A stretch of DNA of 55,235 bases from Planctomycetota bacterium. GTDB taxonomy: Bacteria > Planctomycetota > Phycisphaerae > WQYP01. The position numbers and the translations under genes were made by a program. The stretch lies in the NCBI GenBank assembly GCA_021808485.1, contig JAKBBN010000010.1:1-55235 (forward strand), given 5' to 3'. Positions 51,369 through 55,235 of this stretch are shown one piece after another. Under the pieces are notes generated by a model that worked only from the letters and a program-made list of their open reading frames with translations, was not told where the DNA came from and searched no databases. The stretch's first letter is position 1. The number at the start of each line of letters is the position of its first letter.

Positions 51369-52160
51369 ATGAGTTCCACGGCTTTTTACAGCGGGCTGGC
51401 TATCAATGGAAAAACGTGCCTGGTAACCGGCGGCACCAGCGGCCTTGGCAGGGCCATTGCCCTGGGGTTGGCGGCCGCGGGGGCAAAAGTGGTGGCGGCC
51501 TCTTCCAATCCGGAAAAAGTGAATGCAATGGCCAAGGAGCTGGGCAAGGACCACCTGGCCGTGGAGCTTGATGTAGGCAATGAAAAGCAGGCCGCGGATG
51601 TAATGGCCGGTATAGCCGCGTCCTGCGGCCGGATTGATGCGGTGATTCATGCGGCGGGCATTATTCGCAAGGTGCCTTCCATGGACATGGCCGTGGCGGA
51701 TTTTGACAAGGTTGTGCGGACCAATCTCACCGGCAGTTTTATCATCAGCCAGGCGGCCGGCCGGCTGATGCGCGGGCAGTCGCCGGACGCGCAGGGAATG
51801 CGCGGCTGCATTGTGCTGGTGGCGTCATTAAATTCCTACATGTCGCTTTCAGAAGTGCTGGCGTATGCGGCCAGCAAATCAGGCGTGCTGGGGCTGGTTC
51901 GCGGCCTCGCCAACGAATGGGCCCAGTACGGCATCCGGGTCAACGGCTTGGCGCCGGGCGTATTTCCCACGGATCTGAACCGTCCGCTGATTGAAGGGAC
52001 GCCGCGGGGAGAATGGTTGAAAAAGCACACTCCGCTGAACCGCTTTGGAAACGCGGATGAAGTTGTGGGAGCGGCCATTTACCTAGTTTCGCCCTCGGCG
52101 AGTTATACCACGGGCCACACAATGGTAATTGACGGCGGATTTTTGACCCGGGGAGTGTAA
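51369..52160 (+). CDS. SDR-family oxidoreductase (KduD/gluconate 5-dehydrogenase-like)
   Basis: A 263-residue classical short-chain dehydrogenase. The cofactor motif is VTGGTSGLGRAIALGL. An Asp-containing strand end (VELDVGN), HAAGI, the NLTGSF Asn, Ser in VASLNSYMS and the YAASK catalytic Tyr/Lys follow, then the C-terminal GHTMVIDGGFLTRGV. The sequence AINGKTCLVTGGTSGLG and the length resemble 2-deoxy-D-gluconate 3-dehydrogenase (KduD) or gluconate 5-dehydrogenase. Its ATG lies 3 bp after the previous stop, with GAGGTG upstream. It closes the operon. Oxidation of a ketone/alcohol of a sugar acid is inferred. Confidence 0.9.
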   Translation: MSSTAFYSGLAINGKTCLVTGGTSGLGRAIALGLAAAGAKVVAASSNPEKVNAMAKELGKDHLAVELDVGNEKQAADVMAGIAASCGRIDAVIHAAGIIRKVPSMDMAVADFDKVVRTNLTGSFIISQAAGRLMRGQSPDAQGMRGCIVLVASLNSYMSLSEVLAYAASKSGVLGLVRGLANEWAQYGIRVNGLAPGVFPTDLNRPLIEGTPRGEWLKKHTPLNRFGNADEVVGAAIYLVSPSASYTTGHTMVIDGGFLTRGV

Positions 52161-52663
52161 ACGGATTTATCCGTCGGCAGAGTGGGGAACGCACACCGTT
52201 AAACGGCCAACGCGGTCCGCTGACGTGGCACGAGCTGGCCCAACCGCAATTAGCCATGATTTCAATCCGGCCGGAGGATGCGGGTGGCCAAAAGGCCGGC
52301 ATTACCTGTGCGATGCTCATGAATCCCCAAGCCTTACGCCCGTATTACATTACCGTCTGATTTCCCCGGTTGTCATAGCCGGTAAGGGTGAAGATGGTAC
52401 CTGGTTGCAAAGCGCCAATTGACAGTTAACTGAAGATGCACAATTTAAATGGGTACAAATTTAAGGCAAAATCGACCCACAAAATCGCGAAAAAAATAAT
52501 CATTTATAAACCACCCGATCGGCTTATTCCGGGGAAACTACGGTTTAGTAACATAAAAAGTGGTCTCACGTCTCTGCTTGCACAGTGCACGTCGTGCAGC
52601 AAAACTCCAATCCCGAACGCCTGCACGCACCGCATGTTTCGTGCGTCTTTTCACGGAACGCCG
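52161..52663. other. Intergenic region with a possible coding remnant
   Basis: About 500 bp between the dehydrogenase operon and the convergent membrane gene. A plus-strand frame without a start reads TWHELAQPQLAMISIRPEDA followed by NPQALRPYYITV and stops at 52360. It looks protein-like and may be the tail of a lost gene; I cannot name it. Beyond 52430 the DNA becomes AT-rich with no gene. No terminator with a T run was found for the operon. Confidence 0.3.
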
Positions 52664-53011
52664 CTAACTCGGAGACAATACCCGGTGAAATGTCAGGACG
52701 AAGCACGCCATTACCGCAACGCTTAAGGCCAGAGAAAAAGCCGCCGGCCACAATGCCTCACCGGCAAAATTGCGCGGCCAACAAAAGCGCCTAAATAATC
52801 GCGCTAAGCTCAAAATGGCCGCAAGGCCTATCAAGACCGACGAGCCAAGGAACGCGACCTCGGCCGCACGAACCCGATCGCCGGGCTCAATACCTCCATT
52901 GAAGGTTACATCAGCGAATGCCGTCGCCCCAACGAACATCACTGAGACGATGATCGTAAAAATGGGCAATGCCAGATTGCACCAACAAACCTGCCAATTA
53001 CGGTTTCTCAT
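52664..53011 (-). CDS. Small membrane protein downstream of RHS locus
   Basis: A 115-residue protein with about three to four membrane helices (ALPIFTIIVSVMFVGATAFA; FLGSSVLIGLAAILSLARLF; LWPAAFSLALSVAVMACFVL). A short extracytoplasmic loop VTFNGGIEPGDRVRA lies between helices 1 and 2. It starts 9 bp after the stop of the 410-residue gene, on the same strand, so the two are an operon downstream of the RHS gene. No family is known. An immunity or accessory role for the RHS protein is possible from position only. Confidence 0.6.
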   Translation of the reverse strand: MRNRNWQVCWCNLALPIFTIIVSVMFVGATAFADVTFNGGIEPGDRVRAAEVAFLGSSVLIGLAAILSLARLFRRFCWPRNFAGEALWPAAFSLALSVAVMACFVLTFHRVLSPS

Positions 53012-53019
53012 TGCCGTCC

Positions 53020-54252
53020 TCAGAAAACGAAACTAAAAAATGTACCCCGAGGAAAACTCGAACCCCAGCGAGATGGCAACGGTTTAGGTATCCCCCGGAT
53101 AAATCCCGCCACGGCAGCTACCTTCGCAACGGCCCGGCTGGTTGATGATACCTTTCTGCAACTCACATCCCCGAAGCTCAGACAATTTCCCTTGGGACCA
53201 AAAAAAAGCCATCTCCATTCCGCGTAGCCTTCCGCTATTGGCATAACCCACATTCCATGCCTCCCCGATAGTTTGAGAATATATAGGGTACCGTCTCTTC
53301 CTGCGCATTTGACTATCTTGGAAAAGTACGGCCCACCCTCCGGAAAAGCCATCAGGATTGAGGCGATCTGCACGTACCGCGATCCCGGTCCCGGCGTGGT
53401 GGATAGGCTGGCAGCGGTTGTAAATAACTGCTCGGCATTCATTCGATCGGCCAGTTTCATCGCCGTTGCAGACTCGGAAACGGAGGTCCAAGGATCGCTG
53501 CCCGCCCTCTCTAAAATACGGGTCATGCGGCTTTGCAGTGCCGCGAGGCCCCGTTGACTACGGGACACCACCCATGCCCATGGCGGCGATGTCGCCGGCC
53601 ATATGCCCATTACCGTTGTGTTGGTGTGCGGATTGGTTTGGCCTACGGCGAAGCATCTTGGCGGGACCGGATCGCCGGTAGCGAAAATTTTCAGCCGTCC
53701 CGGCGATTTCGGCACGGAGACATACAAAAGGTGATCTGCCATAAGCCAGTGCCGAGGCGGCAGGCGCTCAGACCCGTTGAAAGCGAAAGTGCGAAATCTC
53801 TCAGCTGCCTCAGGTCTACGCCAATTAAACGGACTGACCTTGTGCAACGGCCAAGATGATTTGGTACCGCTCCATGTTACCCGAACGGTCTTCGGGTATT
53901 GCGGAAATCTTGATTTCGCTGGCCAGCCGATCTGGAGAGTACCGGATGCAACCGGCAACCTGAACCGCATTCCAAACGCCATTACATGCACGCTCGGGCC
54001 GTAAAGGCCGGCCAAGGCGACCATTTTTGCCCAGGGCACCAACTGCGGCGCAACCTCAAAATTTGCGAGCCCATTGGAAACCGGCAATCTGTAAAGCCGG
54101 GAAAGGACTCGAAATGGTCCCCGTTCAGCTTTCTCAAGCCAAATTGAACAAATAAGGAGCCACAGGCAAGCCAAGACGGCCGGCAAGCTGCAAACCGCGA
54201 TCCGCCTAATCAAAAGCCCGGCACCATCATGATCAGCTCCTGGATTGGCCAT
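53020..54252 (-). CDS. Membrane-anchored protein downstream of RHS gene
   Basis: A 410-residue protein. A short N-terminus is followed by one helix (IAVCSLPAVLACLWLLICSIW, about 17-37), then a large extracytoplasmic domain rich in Trp, Pro and beta strands (TLQIGWPAKSRFPQYPKTVR; HLLYVSVPKSPGRLKIFATG; ILMAFPEGGPYFSKIVKCAG; WVMPIAEGYAEWRWLFFGP). A helix near 250-290 has ARG/LEU-rich turns (GLAALQSRMTRILERAG). The function is not recognised. It begins 42 bp after the RHS stop and precedes a small membrane protein. Such genes after an RHS C-terminus often encode immunity or partner proteins, but the size is unusual for immunity (inference). Confidence 0.6.
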   Translation of the reverse strand: MANPGADHDGAGLLIRRIAVCSLPAVLACLWLLICSIWLEKAERGPFRVLSRLYRLPVSNGLANFEVAPQLVPWAKMVALAGLYGPSVHVMAFGMRFRLPVASGTLQIGWPAKSRFPQYPKTVRVTWSGTKSSWPLHKVSPFNWRRPEAAERFRTFAFNGSERLPPRHWLMADHLLYVSVPKSPGRLKIFATGDPVPPRCFAVGQTNPHTNTTVMGIWPATSPPWAWVVSRSQRGLAALQSRMTRILERAGSDPWTSVSESATAMKLADRMNAEQLFTTAASLSTTPGPGSRYVQIASILMAFPEGGPYFSKIVKCAGRDGTLYILKLSGRHGMWVMPIAEGYAEWRWLFFGPKGNCLSFGDVSCRKVSSTSRAVAKVAAVAGFIRGIPKPLPSRWGSSFPRGTFFSFVF

Positions 54253-54294
54253 CGAACATCTCCTAGTCTGGCGGCTGCCGCGCCCGTTGCCAGC

Positions 54295-55235
54295 CTATTC
54301 CTGGCCCTGCATCAACTTCGAAATTTCTTTTATCAACTTCGTGATATCGTCTTGCGCGGCGTCCATTTTGGCTTTTTGACTGCCTATATCTAGCGGATTA
54401 TGGTTGTACCACTGGCTCGCGGGAAACCAATCCAGATGCCGGTCCTTGTGGCGGGTCGTGGACTCCCACTTGATATCATTGTAATGGGTTCCACATTTAT
54501 ACGTAAAGAATCGGGTATCCTTCCACACCATCCAATATTCGTACTTATAGTAGGGCGTTTCCAGCGTGGAGGAACTGAGAATCGGGTTTATGATCTCCCC
54601 AACTTCAGTGATTTCCGAAAGTGGCCCTCTCACCCATTTTATCAATTTTTGAAAATCCGAGTTTGGGCCACCTGCGGCGCTCTCGTTGATACCGAAGTTG
54701 ACACCGAAATAATAGTTGCGATAGAACCGGCATTTGCCGTCCGAACCACATCCCATATTCACCGCGCGCCCTACCTTATAAAGGTAAGGCGTATTCAGCG
54801 GAGCCCGCTCCAGCCAGGTTGGTGGAAACAATTTTCGCAGCCCATCGGCATCCACCGCCCCCACCGGCGCGGAGCCCACATATCCATACAAATTTATCCC
54901 ACCCGCATAGCCAATCGGATCACGCTGTATCCAGCGGCCAAGAACGGGGTTATAGGTCCGGTTGCGGACGTAATAGTTCTGCGCTTCCGGATCGAAGCGG
55001 TAGCCGCAGTAAATGATTTCATTTGCTCCGTAACTGGATTGCACAGCCGCGTCGCCCCACCAATTGCCGGTTGTGTCCGGCGCGGTGAAGATCAAGGTGC
55101 TGCCATACGCCTCGCAATCGTAGGCTTCCACAATTTGCCCGCTGGTATTGGTTAAGGCCACCGCACGGAACAGCAAATCTTGCAGCAGATAATACGTTCC
55201 GGCGGCCAATGATTGTGGCCCGGCCGCCACAAGCA
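54295..55235 (-). CDS. RHS/YD-repeat protein, C-terminal part (continues beyond the window)
   Basis: The minus-strand frame is open to the window edge, so the N-terminal body is missing. The segment TYYLLQDLLFRAVALTNTSG, then EAYGSTLIF, YGANEIIYCGYRFDPEAQNY, YVRNRTYNPVLGRWIQRDPI and GYAGGINLYGYVGSAPVGAV is the conserved RHS-associated core that closes the shell. After DADGLRKLF the last about 175 residues are specific to this protein: a Cys-containing region (MGCGSDGKCRFYRNYYFGVN), WVRGPLSEITEVGEIINPIL, WMVWKDTRFFTYKCGTHYND and a helical end. That position usually holds a toxin or effector domain; no nuclease or protease motif is visible. Confidence 0.85.
   Translation of the reverse strand, partial: LVAAGPQSLAAGTYYLLQDLLFRAVALTNTSGQIVEAYDCEAYGSTLIFTAPDTTGNWWGDAAVQSSYGANEIIYCGYRFDPEAQNYYVRNRTYNPVLGRWIQRDPIGYAGGINLYGYVGSAPVGAVDADGLRKLFPPTWLERAPLNTPYLYKVGRAVNMGCGSDGKCRFYRNYYFGVNFGINESAAGGPNSDFQKLIKWVRGPLSEITEVGEIINPILSSSTLETPYYKYEYWMVWKDTRFFTYKCGTHYNDIKWESTTRHKDRHLDWFPASQWYNHNPLDIGSQKAKMDAAQDDITKLIKEISKLMQGQE

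Overview
The window looks like part of a Planctomycetes chromosome, most likely class Phycisphaerae. This is inferred from gene content. There are four complete PEP-CTERM surface proteins, a Minf_1886-family protein, a GH172 (DUF2961) enzyme and a planctomycete-style RHS core. The division and cell-wall (dcw) cluster stops after an FtsQ-like gene with no ftsA or ftsZ. The DNA is moderately GC-rich. Genes lie on both strands in short, tightly packed operons.

Layout. 1-2870: debris and accessory genes (an IS630-like transposase tail, a broken GH116 glycosidase, a lipoprotein, a GH172 enzyme and an IS4-type transposase fragment). 2874-5366: a membrane-anchored protein, a probable small secreted peptide, tRNA-Ala(TGC) and, abutting its 3' end, remnants of a recombinase, a conserved cassette protein and a type III DNA methyltransferase. 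5363-9630: a trans-aconitate methyltransferase-like gene and a GAF-GAF-PAS-GGDEF-EAL c-di-GMP protein with a probable C-terminal zinc-binding CZB domain. 9577-16204 (minus): a seven- or eight-gene operon (HAD phosphatase, M20 peptidase, GSA-type aminotransferase, PaaK-like adenylating enzyme, SGNH hydrolase and two small 4-TM transporters). It reads as an uncharacterised small-molecule biosynthesis and export pathway. 16406-18064: a JAMM metalloprotease and a cation efflux protein. 18135-25279 (minus): ftsW-murG-murC-murB-ddl-ftsQ-like.

25759-35993: a beta-propeller-like protein, two frameshifted small membrane proteins, two tandem paralogous glycine-rich PEP-CTERM proteins and a 1209-residue repetitive PEP-CTERM protein. 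36136-42822 (minus): DUF488, cupin, a ketosynthase with a Kdo/InaA-type kinase, a tail-anchored coiled-coil protein, an O-antigen-ligase-like protein and a Minf_1886 protein. 42996-46242 (plus): DUF192, a membrane protein, RsmA and a class IV aminotransferase.

46250-52160 appears to be one regulatory unit. A LacI-family regulator lies between a PEP-CTERM gene and a three-dehydrogenase operon (2-hydroxyacid dehydrogenase, Ldh-family, SDR). Near-identical copies of the palindrome TGTGCGCACA occur upstream of the PEP-CTERM gene, inside the 5' part of the regulator gene and upstream of the dehydrogenases. Two sit in the 17-bp spacers of promoter-like sequences. 52664-55235 (minus) holds the C-terminal end of an RHS protein followed by two membrane-associated proteins of unknown function.
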